Positions 17,193 through 27,400 of a stretch of DNA of 43,435 nucleotides are shown here, piece by piece (position 1 is the stretch's first letter; each line of letters begins with the position of its first letter). The DNA is taken from NCBI GenBank assembly GCA_964442745.1, contig CAYUAI010000030.1:1-43435 (forward strand), given 5' to 3'. The position numbers and the translations under genes were made by a program. The stretch is from CAYUAI01 sp964442745 (lineage in GTDB: Bacteria > Pseudomonadota > Gammaproteobacteria > S012-40). The notes under the pieces were generated by a model. It saw only the letters and a program-made list of their open reading frames with translations. It made no database searches and was not told where the DNA came from.

Positions 17193-17973
17193 CGATTTCA
17201 TTTTTCCGTTTACCTAAAAAAATATGCCGGTAACCCACATATAAAAAAACACCTAACAATGGTAATAAAAAACCAACCAGTGCCGGTAACGCTAACATCG
17301 AAAAATATAACAAAACAATCCAGATGATTAAAGCCAGGCTTAACGGCATTAAGTTCAAAAGCAAAGCTTCGTGGGAAAGTCGTTTTGCCTGGGAATAATC
17401 CATGTCATGAAACACTAACAAAGGCACATTAAAAAACACGCGTAAAAAAAATATCGACAATAAAAAAAAATACAATAAATTAGCTGTCATTTCCAGCAAA
17501 AATGCAAGTGGCTGTGGCTCCACACTCACCATCGTCAACAACAATTTATCACTGCCTTCTTGTACATTAGCACCCGAAGCCAAACTCAAACTGATTAGCA
17601 GTATCAAACTCCCGGTGACAAAAGTGATGAACGCCATTCGAAAAAAAATTTTTTGATAATAAATCACGTTATAAAGTCGCTCTAACGGACCAATGATATG
17701 AGAGTGATCGGCATGCTGAGCAACCGTGACTAAATCAATGAGTAAGAAATAAATGGCGCAAACATAAAATAGCAAAAAAAACAACAATAAAACCACATTA
17801 TTGACGTTACCATATAACGAAGTCAGTGCCTTTAATGCCAATCCATTCACGATCAAAAACAAAATGAGCACACTGGCCACCGCCAACGGCCGCCTAAACA
17901 ATAAATAGACACTCTCCTTAAACCAGACAACAATATCACTTGTCTCAATTCTATGAGGTTGCATTGTGTCCAC
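17134..17973 (-). CDS. Multi-pass membrane protein of unknown function
   Basis: About 279 residues with five or six membrane segments, among them L-A-V-A-S-V-L-I-L-F-L-I-V-N, V-V-L-L-L-F-F-L-L-F-Y-V, F-V-T-G-S-L-I-L-L-I and L-P-L-L-G-V-F-L-Y-V-G-Y. It has a basic C-terminal tail. I choose the GTG at 17973 because GAGGAG stands six bases upstream. The frame stays open up to 18066, but that would add a Cys/His-rich N-terminus with no ribosome site. It resembles the loosely defined BPSS1780-like membrane proteins in the W-F-K-x-S-x-x-L-F-x-x-x-P start, which is a weak match. It lies directly downstream of asnS and is probably cotranscribed. Confidence 0.68.
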   Translation of the reverse strand: MDTMQPHRIETSDIVVWFKESVYLLFRRPLAVASVLILFLIVNGLALKALTSLYGNVNNVVLLLFFLLFYVCAIYFLLIDLVTVAQHADHSHIIGPLERLYNVIYYQKIFFRMAFITFVTGSLILLISLSLASGANVQEGSDKLLLTMVSVEPQPLAFLLEMTANLLYFFLLSIFFLRVFFNVPLLVFHDMDYSQAKRLSHEALLLNLMPLSLALIIWIVLLYFSMLALPALVGFLLPLLGVFLYVGYRHIFLGKRKNEIAKKLVRSTRSLKAQHQASG

Positions 17974-18072
17974 ACTGAACTCCTCTTCGAATCCGCCGTA
18001 TCCATGCATGATGAATAGAGAGAAAAAAATCAATAATCCGTGGCAATGACATTGCTCACAACTCAAACAAAC

Positions 18073-19473
18073 TTAAAAAGACGCGCTCTTGGGCGCCCGG
18101 GGAAAAGGAATAGCATCTCTGATATTTTCCATCCCAGTCATATAGTTAAGAAAACGCTCAAACCCTAAACCAAAGCCGGCGTGAGGTACCGTTCCATAAC
18201 GTCGTAAATCTCGATACCACCAAAGGTCTTTTTGTAGGCCGTGCTGTTCCATTTTAGCCTCCAGCACATCCAAGCGTTCTTCTCGCTGGCTGCCACCAAT
18301 CAATTCGCCAATGCCAGGTACCAGCACATCCATCGCAGCACAGGTTAATCCGTCATCATTTTCACGCATATAGAAAGCTTTAATCTCTTTAGGATAGTTC
18401 ATGATAATCACCGGCCCACCCACATATTCTTCCGCCAAATAGCGTTCATGCTCAGATTGTAAATCCGCCCCCCAAACCACAGGAAACTCAAAAGCAACCT
18501 TAGCACTGTTTAACACCTGAATGGCATCACTATAATCCAAGTGCACAAAATCAGTCTTGACAACCCGACTTAAGCGATCCATTAAATGCTTGTCAATCCG
18601 TTGAGTAAAAAACGCAATATCCTGTTCGCATTCATCCAACACATTTTGAATCACTACCTTTAGAAAATTTTCGGCCAATTGTGCATCAGCGGCCAAATCA
18701 GCAAAAGCAATCTCTGGCTCGACCATCCAAAATTCAGCGAGGTGGCGACTAGTATTTGAGTTTTCCGCTCGAAAGGTCGGCCCAAAGGTATACACTCGCG
18801 ACATCGCCATACAATAAGATTCCGCATTCAATTGCCCTGAGACGGTTAAATACGCTTCAGAACCAAAAAAGTCCTGGGTAAAGTCGGGGTCGCCATTTGC
18901 TGACCGTGGCACCTTAGCAAAATCAAGAGTACTGACTCGAAACAACTCACCAGCCCCTTCACAATCGCTGGCGGTGATAATCGGTGTGTTCACCCAATAA
19001 AAACCACGTTGCTTAAAATACTGGTGCATCTGATAGGCACAAGCATTACGAATCCGCGTCATGGCACCAAACGTATTGGTGCGCGGTCGCAAATGCGCCA
19101 CACTTCGCAAAAATTCAAACGTATGCCGTTTTTTTGCAATGGGATAAGCATCAGGATCGTCAACCCAGCCATACACATGAATGGTGGTTGCTTGAATTTC
19201 TAAGGATTGTTCCTTTCCTTCACTTTCCGTCAACACGCCTTCCACACGAAGGCTACAACCGGCGGATAACCGAACAATTTCATGCTCATAATTGGCCAAT
19301 TTTTTATCAGCGACGACTTGTATACCAGCAAAACATGAACCATCATGCATGGATAAAAAAGAAAAGCCCCCTTTAGAGTCCCGCCGGGTACGAACCCAAC
19401 CATTGACTACAATCGTTTTCCCCGGCAAGACTTTTCCTGCCAATAAATCTTTAATTTGCAGAGGTAGCTCCAT
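18073..19473 (-). CDS. asnS: Asparaginyl-tRNA synthetase
   Basis: Class IIb aminoacyl-tRNA synthetase of 466 residues, the same length as E. coli AsnS. The N-terminal OB-fold anticodon-binding domain (about residues 15-100) includes V-N-G-W-V-R-T-R-R-D-S-K-G-G-F-S-F. Motif 2 is T-F-G-P-T-F-R-A-E-N-S-N-T-S-R-H-L-A-E-F-W-M, with the E-N-S-N form that marks Asn over Asp specificity. Motif 3 is G-F-G-L-G-F-E-R-F-L-N-Y-M. It precedes the membrane protein gene on the same strand and follows an AlkD-like gene by 41 bases. Confidence 0.97.
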   Translation of the reverse strand: MELPLQIKDLLAGKVLPGKTIVVNGWVRTRRDSKGGFSFLSMHDGSCFAGIQVVADKKLANYEHEIVRLSAGCSLRVEGVLTESEGKEQSLEIQATTIHVYGWVDDPDAYPIAKKRHTFEFLRSVAHLRPRTNTFGAMTRIRNACAYQMHQYFKQRGFYWVNTPIITASDCEGAGELFRVSTLDFAKVPRSANGDPDFTQDFFGSEAYLTVSGQLNAESYCMAMSRVYTFGPTFRAENSNTSRHLAEFWMVEPEIAFADLAADAQLAENFLKVVIQNVLDECEQDIAFFTQRIDKHLMDRLSRVVKTDFVHLDYSDAIQVLNSAKVAFEFPVVWGADLQSEHERYLAEEYVGGPVIIMNYPKEIKAFYMRENDDGLTCAAMDVLVPGIGELIGGSQREERLDVLEAKMEQHGLQKDLWWYRDLRRYGTVPHAGFGLGFERFLNYMTGMENIRDAIPFPRAPKSASF

Positions 19474-19514
19474 CTCTGACTTTGCTCCTTTGAGTAACTT
19501 AAACCGATATTGGG

Positions 19515-20138
19515 CTAAATATAGCCTTTCAGGTATTGTTGTCGCCTATCTTTTGGAAATTTCTCAATGGCATAGCGCAGCATCCAGCCCACCGCCTTAT
19601 GCAATAAATCTTCTTTATCACACAACAATAATTCAGCCAAGCCTAACGTCTCATTAAAATCATGCCGCTTAATAAAATGAAACGTCGCCATGACAGCCAT
19701 GCGCCGATCCCATAGCGACGTTGATTTCACCAAACGATAGAGTGGCCGCCGATCTTTGTACAAAAACTGAGCCCCCACAATGGGGTCCGCCGAAATGTCT
19801 ACCAAATCCCAATGATTAACATACGGTTTATTCGTTAGGTACATTCGATATAGTTGCAACTGTTGAGCCGCATTCGCTTGCTTATATTGATTCACCAAAA
19901 TAATCACCGCGAGCAAACGCTCCTCATGATAGACAGACGTTAGCAGTTGATAGATATCTTCCAAACGGAGTAACTGACAATGTTTGGCAAGGTCGCGCAA
20001 TTGAGGAACCCGAATGCCTAAAAATACATCGCCTTCGCCATATTCACCCGGCCCAGTTTTAAAAAAGCGCTGTGAATGACAAGCCACCTCAGGATCCGCC
20101 CGCTCGTTTAATGATTGTTTTATTTCTTCTATCTTCAT
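19515..20138 (-). CDS. AlkD-like DNA alkylation repair protein (HEAT-repeat glycosylase family)
   Basis: A 207-residue all-helical protein of the DNA alkylation repair family (PF08713 type). The key segment N-H-W-D-L-V-D-I-S corresponds to the AlkD region whose Trp and Asp contact the lesion and drive base excision. Other family strings are K-T-G-P-G-E-Y-G-E-G-D, L-G-I-R-V-P, W-D-R-R-M-A-V-M-A-T and H-K-A-V-G-W-M-L-R. AlkD-type enzymes remove positively charged alkylated bases such as 3-methyladenine and 7-methylguanine; the activity of this member is inferred. It is slightly shorter than B. cereus AlkD (237). Confidence 0.88.
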   Translation of the reverse strand: MKIEEIKQSLNERADPEVACHSQRFFKTGPGEYGEGDVFLGIRVPQLRDLAKHCQLLRLEDIYQLLTSVYHEERLLAVIILVNQYKQANAAQQLQLYRMYLTNKPYVNHWDLVDISADPIVGAQFLYKDRRPLYRLVKSTSLWDRRMAVMATFHFIKRHDFNETLGLAELLLCDKEDLLHKAVGWMLRYAIEKFPKDRRQQYLKGYI

Positions 20139-20215
20139 GATATTTTAGCACGACCGACAACGATGCCAGACAGGGACAAATAAACCCATTTTTAAAGGAT
20201 AGAAAAATCTTTGGG

Positions 20216-20238
20216 AAAGTGCATTATTCATGCGCTTT
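20216..20238 (-). terminator. Weak hairpin downstream of the sigma-54 activator gene
   Basis: AAAGTGCAT (20216-20224) and ATGCGCTTT (20230-20238) pair over nine positions with one G-T wobble and a five-base loop. On the minus strand it follows the activator stop by about 60 bases and is followed within ten bases by a short T-rich stretch (ATTTTTC). It would be a weak intrinsic terminator at best. Confidence 0.3.
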
Positions 20239-20300
20239 GAAGGAACAAAATGCGGCGTCTTTCAGCAAGAAAAAATAACCAGCAACCCGTGAGCTAATCG

Positions 20301-21260
20301 TTATATCGTATATTTTTTCATCCGATACAATAAAGTATCACGCGTAATGCCGAGTAATTTTGCCGCTCGACTTCGGTTACCGTCGGTTCGGCCCAAGGCT
20401 TGCTGAATCATTTGACGCTCTAGCTCATCTAGCGAGATACCATTATCCGGCAAAATAAAATCAAATAAATGCTTTTTCATACGACTCTCTGGCGACTGGA
20501 CCTCAAAAGGCAAATTGCTTGGCAACACATCACGCCCACCAAACAAAATCAACATACGCTCACAAAAATTACGCAGCTCTCTCACATTGCCAGGCCAGTG
20601 GTAAGCACGCAACACTTTCATCGTGTCTCTTTGGTAACATGGCACCGGCAATCCATGTTTTTCCGAAAGCAAATCCGTCAGATGACTAATTAATAACTCG
20701 ATATCCCCTTTTCGATCCTGTAAGGCGGGCATCGCAATGGGTACGATATTTAAGCGATAAAATAAATCCTCTCGAAATAAGCCTTCCTGAAATAGCTGAT
20801 ATAAATCACGGTTAGTGGCAGCTAATACTCGAACATTCACATAACGAGGGCTACTTTCACCCACCGCCTGACATTCACCAGACTCCAAAAAACGTAATAA
20901 TTTCGCTTGAATATTGAGAGATAACTCACCGATTTCATCTAAAAACAAGGTACCACCTTCCGCCGTACGGATGCGCCCTTCATAGGTTTTATCTGCACCG
21001 GTAAATGCGCCTTTGGCGTGACCAAATAACTCAGATTCAACGATGGCTTCCGGTAATGCCGCACAGTTGATACTCACAAAAGAATGAGTGGCTCGGGGGC
21101 TCGCTTCATGAATCGCTTGTGCCATCAGCTCTTTACCAGTCCCACTACTCCCAGTAATCAATACTGTTACATCGGTCGCCGCTATCACCGAAGCCGTATT
21201 CAACACATTGAGAAAAGTAGCTGATTCGCCAATTAATTTATTTGTGAACATCTGGATCAT
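20301..21260 (-). CDS. Sigma-54-dependent transcriptional activator lacking a sensor domain
   Basis: A bacterial enhancer-binding protein of 319 residues made of only the AAA+ and DNA-binding parts. Walker A is G-S-S-G-T-G-K-E (37-44), the sigma-54 contact loop G-A-F-T-G-A (84-89) is intact, Walker B is G-G-T-L-F-L-D-E-I-G, and the arginine-finger region F-R-E-D-L-F-Y-R-L-N is present. A Fis-type helix-turn-helix ends the protein (N-R-S-R-A-A-K-L-L-G-I). Only about ten residues precede the AAA+ domain, so there is no receiver, PAS or GAF input; this is the PspF-like plan. The start at 21260 is supported by GGGAGGGG eight bases upstream and leads to a 23-base overlap with the TauE-like gene. 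The regulated promoter is unknown. Confidence 0.88.
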   Translation of the reverse strand: MIQMFTNKLIGESATFLNVLNTASVIAATDVTVLITGSSGTGKELMAQAIHEASPRATHSFVSINCAALPEAIVESELFGHAKGAFTGADKTYEGRIRTAEGGTLFLDEIGELSLNIQAKLLRFLESGECQAVGESSPRYVNVRVLAATNRDLYQLFQEGLFREDLFYRLNIVPIAMPALQDRKGDIELLISHLTDLLSEKHGLPVPCYQRDTMKVLRAYHWPGNVRELRNFCERMLILFGGRDVLPSNLPFEVQSPESRMKKHLFDFILPDNGISLDELERQMIQQALGRTDGNRSRAAKLLGITRDTLLYRMKKYTI

Positions 21261-21999
21261 ACGGTAACCCCTCCCACTCATGAATATCATGATGACCGTG
21301 CGCACCCGGTTGAAGTGCATAAAATGGGCTCACCAGCGCCATCAACACGATAATAATACCGGCCGTTTTTCTAAAATGCGGATTGAGTGTGAGTTTTGAA
21401 ACCCAACTGGTAAGCACCCCCGCCGCCATCACTGTCGGCAACGTCCCCAAACCAAAAGCCAGCATCAGCAGTCCCGACTGCCCAGCATTGCCTGATGAGG
21501 CGGCCCAAATTAATGTGGTATATACCAGACCACATGGCAACCATCCCCATATAGCGCCAAACAGAAAAGCCTGCCACGGCGACTTCACAGGCAGCATTCG
21601 CCGACCCAATGGCTCAATTCGCCGCCATATCGGTTGGCCAATGGCTTCGACAAAGACTAATTTAGGAAACCAACCTGCAAGATGCACCCCTATAATAACT
21701 AAAACTAGCGCCGCTATCCATTGTAAAATTGAATGCCCATAGCTTGGACTAATTGTATAGAAAAAACCACGACTTACCGCCCCCACCACGACACCAGCTA
21801 AACTGTAACTCAAAATACGGCCAATATTATATGACAACACATAGGGTAATAGTCGACGCTTATCTTTATGTACCTCTGCCGGTAAGCTGAAAGTCAAGGC
21901 ACCAATAATACCACTGCACATCCCCAAACAGTGGATAACACTTAACAGTCCGATACTAAATGCAAGAAAAACCGAATATTCCAAAAATAAACCCACCAA
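21238..21999 (-). CDS. Sulfite exporter TauE/SafE family (UreH-like) inner-membrane protein
   Basis: A 253-residue protein with about six membrane helices. It carries the family start H-C-L-G-M-C-S-G near residue 24, then Y-N-I-G-R-I-L-S-Y-S-L-A-G, then the second half with L-F-G-A-I-W-G-W-L-P-C-G-L-V-Y and G-F-G-L-G-T-L-P. The H-C-x-G-M-C and L-P-C-G-L-V motifs are typical of members tied to metal, often copper, handling and cytochrome oxidase assembly; substrate cannot be read here. It lacks a strong ribosome site; TTG at 21999 or GTG at 21996 are possible starts. The activator gene downstream overlaps its end, so the two form one unit. Confidence 0.85.
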   Translation of the reverse strand: MVGLFLEYSVFLAFSIGLLSVIHCLGMCSGIIGALTFSLPAEVHKDKRRLLPYVLSYNIGRILSYSLAGVVVGAVSRGFFYTISPSYGHSILQWIAALVLVIIGVHLAGWFPKLVFVEAIGQPIWRRIEPLGRRMLPVKSPWQAFLFGAIWGWLPCGLVYTTLIWAASSGNAGQSGLLMLAFGLGTLPTVMAAGVLTSWVSKLTLNPHFRKTAGIIIVLMALVSPFYALQPGAHGHHDIHEWEGLPYDPDVHK

Positions 22000-22237
22000 T
22001 ACATTATTTACGACTTAAATAGTACCATCCACTGGCCCCCTCACATGATCGATGACGAGTTTGAAATCTTCATCAGTCCGATTGACTGGTGTATAAAACA
22101 ACCAAAAAAAACCACTTTATGTCGCTTTTTAAAACCTACCTTCCGTCAGTTGACAGAAAAATATACACTCGGCTGAAAAAAAACATCTGATTAAAGGGTA
22201 ATTAAAAAAATAATGCGTTACCCCAAGGGAAAATAGT

Positions 22238-23676
22238 ATGAAATATCCTATCGCAAAATTAGTTATAGTGATCGTATTTTTTCTAGCATCTTATAACCAT
22301 ACCCTTTTTGCTGCCAACTGGCTCATGCTGCAAGGCACGGAACCTACCGCCGCCACCGAGCGTGCAAAGTTATGGGGACTTATTCAAGGACAATATCAGC
22401 ACGATTTCAGTGAAGCTAATTCAGCCAACCAATACACGGCAAACAAACTCATTGGACCCAACTTAACATCCAATAAAATGTTTAATGTGAATCGAGCACG
22501 AATTGGTATTAGAGGCACAGGCTTTCCACTGGAGAGTAAAATAAACTATTTTATTCTGTCAGAGCTTGGAAATAACGGAATTACCATGGCCAGCAAGCAC
22601 GTTAAGTTAACAGAGACCAGCGTCACCTTCAATCACCTACCCTTTGCCTGGATACGCGTTGGATTGTTCAAATATCCTGGCTCCGAAGAGAGCTTGCAAG
22701 CCATCCATGTCTCAAACTATATCAATTTTTCCAGTGTGACCAATGGCATGATGCTAGAGCGTTTCCCCAACGATGATAATTTTTTTAAGAAAAAAACAGC
22801 GAATGACCAAAGTGCAAATACCGATGCTCAGTTGCTAGGCGTCACGATTAACGGGTTGCAAAAACCGGTGGGTGCATTTCGTGATACCGGACTCCAGATT
22901 TTTGATACCATAAAACGGTGGAGCAATTGGGAGCACAGCTATGCACTGATGATAGGTAATGGCAACGGGCTTAATCTCGGCGACAACAATGGCAATAAAA
23001 ACATGTATTATTACTGGTCATCAGAACGTATCTTTGCTGGTCAGGGTGGGAAAAGGGAAGGAGTTAAACTTTTTGCGTGGCATCAATCCGGTCAGCGAGC
23101 CTACGATAAAGACTTTTCCAACGAAACCATTGATAGCTATGACCCAGGCGCTGACGGCATAGCTGGCACCAGTGATGATCGATCCGCTAAAAAGTCATTA
23201 ATTGGACGAAGTAGCGGAAAAAAGCAGTACCGCCATTATCAAAGAACACGGACCGGCCTTGGAATTAAATATCTTAAAAACCCTTATCGAGTTTCCGCCG
23301 AATATATACGAGGCTCGGGAATGATTTTTCTTGGCCCACATAAAGAAAGTTTTGATATGAATGAACCCGGTATGGCAATGATCTCACAGGAATAGCTAAT
23401 GGCTGGTATATCGAAGGTGGCTGGCGTGTACTGACAAGCTAATGGGAAATCGACTTACGTTATGATGTCTTCAATCGACTCACAGGCGACAAATTAGAAA
23501 CTAATTTTTCTACCCTAACTTTAGGCGCTCAATACTTGTTAAATTTAAAAACACGCATTGTTATCAACTATGCCATTCGCAATGCTAAGTCAGCCAATAA
23601 TATTGTGGCCGCATTAGAAAACAACTTGAATACGCTCGGCAATCGCTTAGCCATCCAATTTACCGCGATCTACTGA
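22238..23676 (+). pseudogene. Outer-membrane porin gene broken by a frameshift and a nonsense codon
   Basis: The intact part (22238-23395, 385 codons) begins with a signal peptide ending near L-F-A-A and continues as a beta-barrel of phosphate-selective-porin (OprO/P) character: N-R-A-R-I-G-I-R-G-T-G, alternating strands and aromatic girdles. The frame ends at a TAG (23393-23395), but the -1 frame from about 23389 continues with I-A-N-G-W-Y-I-E-G-G-W-R-V-L-T-S, hits TAA at 23440-23442, then reads W-E-I-D-L-R-Y-D-V-F-N-R-L and ends A-I-Q-F-T-A-I-Y at 23676. A final aromatic residue and a W-E-x-D-L-R-Y strand are porin hallmarks. Two separate lesions argue for a real pseudogene over one sequencing error, though the loss may be recent since the rest is well kept. 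Confidence 0.75.
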
Positions 23677-23712
23677 ATCCCAATTAGGTATTGGTAAAAT
23701 GAAAAAATCAAC

Positions 23713-24051
23713 TTAGTCAAGCATAACCTCACTGTTTTGCAAATCATTGCGCAATAATTCTGGCAAATCATCCGGACCCACTAAATTAATGTCTTCCAGC
23801 AACTCAGTAAAAAAAGGGATCCCTTTGCGACCACTCCATACCGCAAAAGTCTCTTCATTACCTTTACCATCATTCTTAAACGTATCCAACATGCGTTGCA
23901 AAATTTGCGGAAAACGTGCCGCTGGAACATCAAGATGGCTGACTAGATGGTCAAAACTCAGCTGATAATAAGGCACCGCTTTACCAAACATAATTTTAGC
24001 TTGGCTTTCCAAGCGAAGCCCCGGAACTCTCGTGGCATATTGGTTTTCCAT
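23713..24051 (-). CDS. Small protein of unknown function
   Basis: 112 residues, soluble and acidic overall, with no signal peptide or membrane helix. AAGGG precedes the ATG by about eight bases. The composition and predicted helices (S-F-D-H-L-V-S-H-L, R-F-P-Q-I-L-Q-R-M-L-D-T-F, F-F-T-E-L-L-E-D-I) look like a real folded protein, but I recognise no family. It sits between the broken porin and the frameshifted relic, on the same strand as the PKD gene. Confidence 0.62.
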   Translation of the reverse strand: MENQYATRVPGLRLESQAKIMFGKAVPYYQLSFDHLVSHLDVPAARFPQILQRMLDTFKNDGKGNEETFAVWSGRKGIPFFTELLEDINLVGPDDLPELLRNDLQNSEVMLD

Positions 24052-24163
24052 AATTTAACCCTTGGTGATGCTCTCGTATCATCATTACAATATTGAATAA
24101 AAGAACCGATAAACTCTAATAATACAAGTATAGAGTAAGCTTGTTAACAACACATAATAATAT

Positions 24164-24357
24164 TTAGTGATTTGGATAGGCGGCCTTGTTCATCATCTCG
24201 GCCAATTTGATGGCCATGCAATCATTAATCTTCCAAACCATCGGACCATACCGCCCCTCTTCACCGACAGCTCAGGGCCAGTAGGGTGGCCAAAACCATG
24301 AATAAGACCGGATATACCATTCTGTTCGTAAGAAATTACGCTAGGAATGAAGCTCAT
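24164..24357 (-). pseudogene. Frameshifted relic of an unrecognised gene
   Basis: From ATG 24357 the frame reads I-S-Y-E-Q-N-G-I-S-G-L-I-H-G-F-G-H-P-T-G-P-E-L and then turns into unlikely W/R-rich sequence, stopping at 24193. Moving by one base near 24272 gives a protein-like tail, E-E-G-R-Y-G-P-M-V-W-K-I-N-D-C-M-A-I-K-L-A, ending at TAA 24164. The joined product would be about 65 residues. The good continuity of both parts suggests one gene with a single frameshift, or the last part of a longer one. I do not recognise the family. The rest of the 24052-24465 gap holds only the terminator. Confidence 0.42.
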
Positions 24358-24415
24358 CAACCTGGTTTAGATAGGTCACTTTTCCACATAAAACCCCGCC
24401 AATTTATACTTGCCC

Positions 24416-24444
24416 AAAAAAAAGGTGGCCAATTGGCCACCTTT
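24416..24444 (-). terminator. Intrinsic terminator of the first PKD lipoprotein gene
   Basis: AAAGGTGGCC and GGCCACCTTT form a perfect ten-base-pair stem with a four-base AATT loop. On the minus strand it comes 22 bases after the stop codon and ends in eight or more T residues, so it is a textbook intrinsic terminator. On the plus strand the T-run is shorter (five), so it may also work for readthrough from the left. Confidence 0.88.
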
Positions 24445-24465
24445 TTCAGATAAAATTGGGTTATT

Positions 24466-27400
24466 TTATCTCACCATCACTGTCACCCGATCAGGTGTTG
24501 GATCCCTTTGCCCCTGACTATCGGTCACAATCAAAATGATATCAAACGTCCCCTTCTTCTTAAAGGTAACTGGGCCTGGATTCATCTTGGTTGTATTCAA
24601 TGTAGCCCCATCGAAATTCCAGAAATAGGACAATGGAGTATTCCCATTGGGGTCCGAAGCAAAACCGGTAAACAATAAACGATCACCGGCATTGATGACG
24701 ACATTGGTTGATGGCGACAAGATAGTACCGTTCGGCGGCAAATTCCCTGTCGGAATATTCGCATCCTCCACGGTGATCTTACGTATCGCTGGCGTTGGAT
24801 CTGATTTACCTCGCGCATCGGTCACCGTGAGCTTAACAGTATAGGTACCCGGCTGGTCAAACACCACATCCCCCATATTTTGAACATTTAAGCCAGAGGC
24901 AATTCCTCCGGAGAATGCCCATGAATAAGAGAGTGGTAAATGAAAGTCAGGATCCCTACCATTTGCTCTAAAGTTCACAACATCACCGACTGTGATCGTC
25001 ATATTTCTCACCGGAATAACGATCACTCCATCCGGTGCTTGATTAGGTAGACCTAAGGTTTTGAGCACAGTAATCGTGCGCACATCGGCTTGGCTGATTG
25101 CTCCCAAACTGTCTTTTACAATCAAACTCACATTAAATGTGCCTACTTGACGAAAGGTAACATCCCCTGGCTTTTGAGTAGTGACATTAGGCACAGCCCC
25201 ATCAAAATTCCAGATGAACTGTAATGGCAAGTTACCATCCCGATCCCCCCCCGTTGCCGTGAAATACAAGGCTTCACCCTCAGCAATCGTCACATCCTCA
25301 CCCGGTGACAGAATATTTCCAAACGGTGCTAAATTTCCCGTCGGTTGATTATTCCCTCTATCAACCACCGTAATCGTGCGCTCGGCAGGAAATGAATCAG
25401 CCAAACCTAGACGATCAATCACGATCAATTTCACCCGATAAACACCGGCTCTCGTGAACAAAATATTGCCGGGTGTTTCATTAAATGATAACGGAGCAAC
25501 ACCAGCAAAATCCCAAAGGAATCTTAACGGCAGATGGTTATCTGCATCGCTACCCGTACTAGAGAAATAAACCGAATCACCCACATTGACCCTCATGTTT
25601 TGTGCCGGCGTTAAAATCACACCATTGGGTGCAATATTGGCTGAACTTTTCGTCCTGACAGTCACCACTCTTTGCACTGGCGTAGGGTCTGACAAGCCTA
25701 AGCCATCGGTGACGGTTAATGTCACTCGGAAGGTACCCACTCGATTAAAAGTAATATTCCCCGGATCTTGTCTAAGTGAATTAGCCGCAGCCCCATCAAA
25801 GTTCCAACGGTAACTCAGTGGCAAATTTTTATCCGCATCCGACCCGGTACCGGCAAAGGTAATCGTGTCACCAACAAATATGGTCATATCACCTTGCGGT
25901 TTAGTAATCGCACCAGCCGGTGCCAAATTCCCCAATGGTGAATTACCACCTTGCACTGTAATCACTCGTTCAGCCGGTGTTGGATCCATCAGACCATCGG
26001 CATCGGTCACCCATAAACTGATACGATAAGTCCCCAGTTTATTAAACGTCACAGGACCTGCACTTTGCTGATTGGAATTTGGCACAGCGCCATCTAAATT
26101 CCAAAAGTAACTCAATGGAAGAGCATTATCTGGATCATTGCCTTCACCAGTGAAGAGTAGCGTCGTGCCTCGATCAATCACCATATTATCTACTGGGGTA
26201 ACAATCACACCATTAGGTGCCAACAACGAATCAACCCCATTACCACGCACGGTGATAATCCGCTCAGCGGGCGTTGGATCAGCTAAGCCTAAACTATCCA
26301 TGACAACAAGCCTGACACGGAACGTTCCCGCTGTAGTAAACGTGACATTGCCTGGATTATGCGCATCACTATTCGGTACGGCACCATCAAAATCCCATTG
26401 ATAAGTCAGATTACTATCGCCTTCGGGATCAAAAGCCGTTCCTCTAAAGGTTAGCGTGTCCCCTTCATTGATCACCACATCCATGGTTGGTGTAATTATA
26501 GTGCCATTAGGCGCCTGATTATTGTTAGCCGTATTTAATACCGTAATCGTCACTTCTTCAGGCGTCATATCTTTTAGGCCTTTACTGTCCTCCACCGTTA
26601 AGCGAATGCGATAAGTACCGGCTTGATTAAATGTCACAGCCCCTGGCGTTTTCTGCAGAACATTAGGCACGGCCCCATCAAAATTCCAAAAGTATTTAAG
26701 CGGCGTATGACCATCTGGATCGCTACCCGTTGCAGTAAAATCAAGCGTAGAACCCACCTCAATCGTCAAATTTCGACTCGGTGTGACAATCGTGCCACTA
26801 GGTGGCTGATTGCTGGTATTCAAACTTCTCACCGTAATCACACGCTCATCCGGCGTTGAATCTGACAAACCTAAACTATCAGTTATTGTTAATTTAATTC
26901 GATAAATACCCGCCCTAGGAAATGCCAGTACACCGGGATTTTGCACATTCACATTAGGTATCGCGCCATCAAAATTCCAGGCATACGATAACGGGATATT
27001 GTTATCGGGATCGGCTCCTCTACCGGCGAAGCTAATACTTTCTCCTTCGTTAATCGTCAATGGTCCCGTCGGAGAGGCGATAATACCATTGGGCATTTGA
27101 TTATTATTCGAACTGGTTAATACCGTAATCTCTCGTATCGCCGGTGAAAGATCAGCCTTTCCAAGACTATCTTTTACCGTGAGTGTCACAGTAAATTTTC
27201 CGGGTTGACTAAAAATAACCTTTCCAGGTCGTTGACGCGTTTCATTAGGCGCTGCACCATCAAAATTCCAGCGGTACACGAGAGGTATATTACCGTCAAT
27301 ATCGAAGCCCATGCCTGAGAAAAAAATCGCTTCCCCGACAGGAATAGTTACCGACGCCGCTTGAGGCGAAATAATCACGGAGTCGGGTGCCACATTGGTT

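Noticed and set aside
22148..22176. TTGACA upstream of the broken porin as a -35 box
   Set aside because: No acceptable -10 hexamer is found 16-18 bases downstream.
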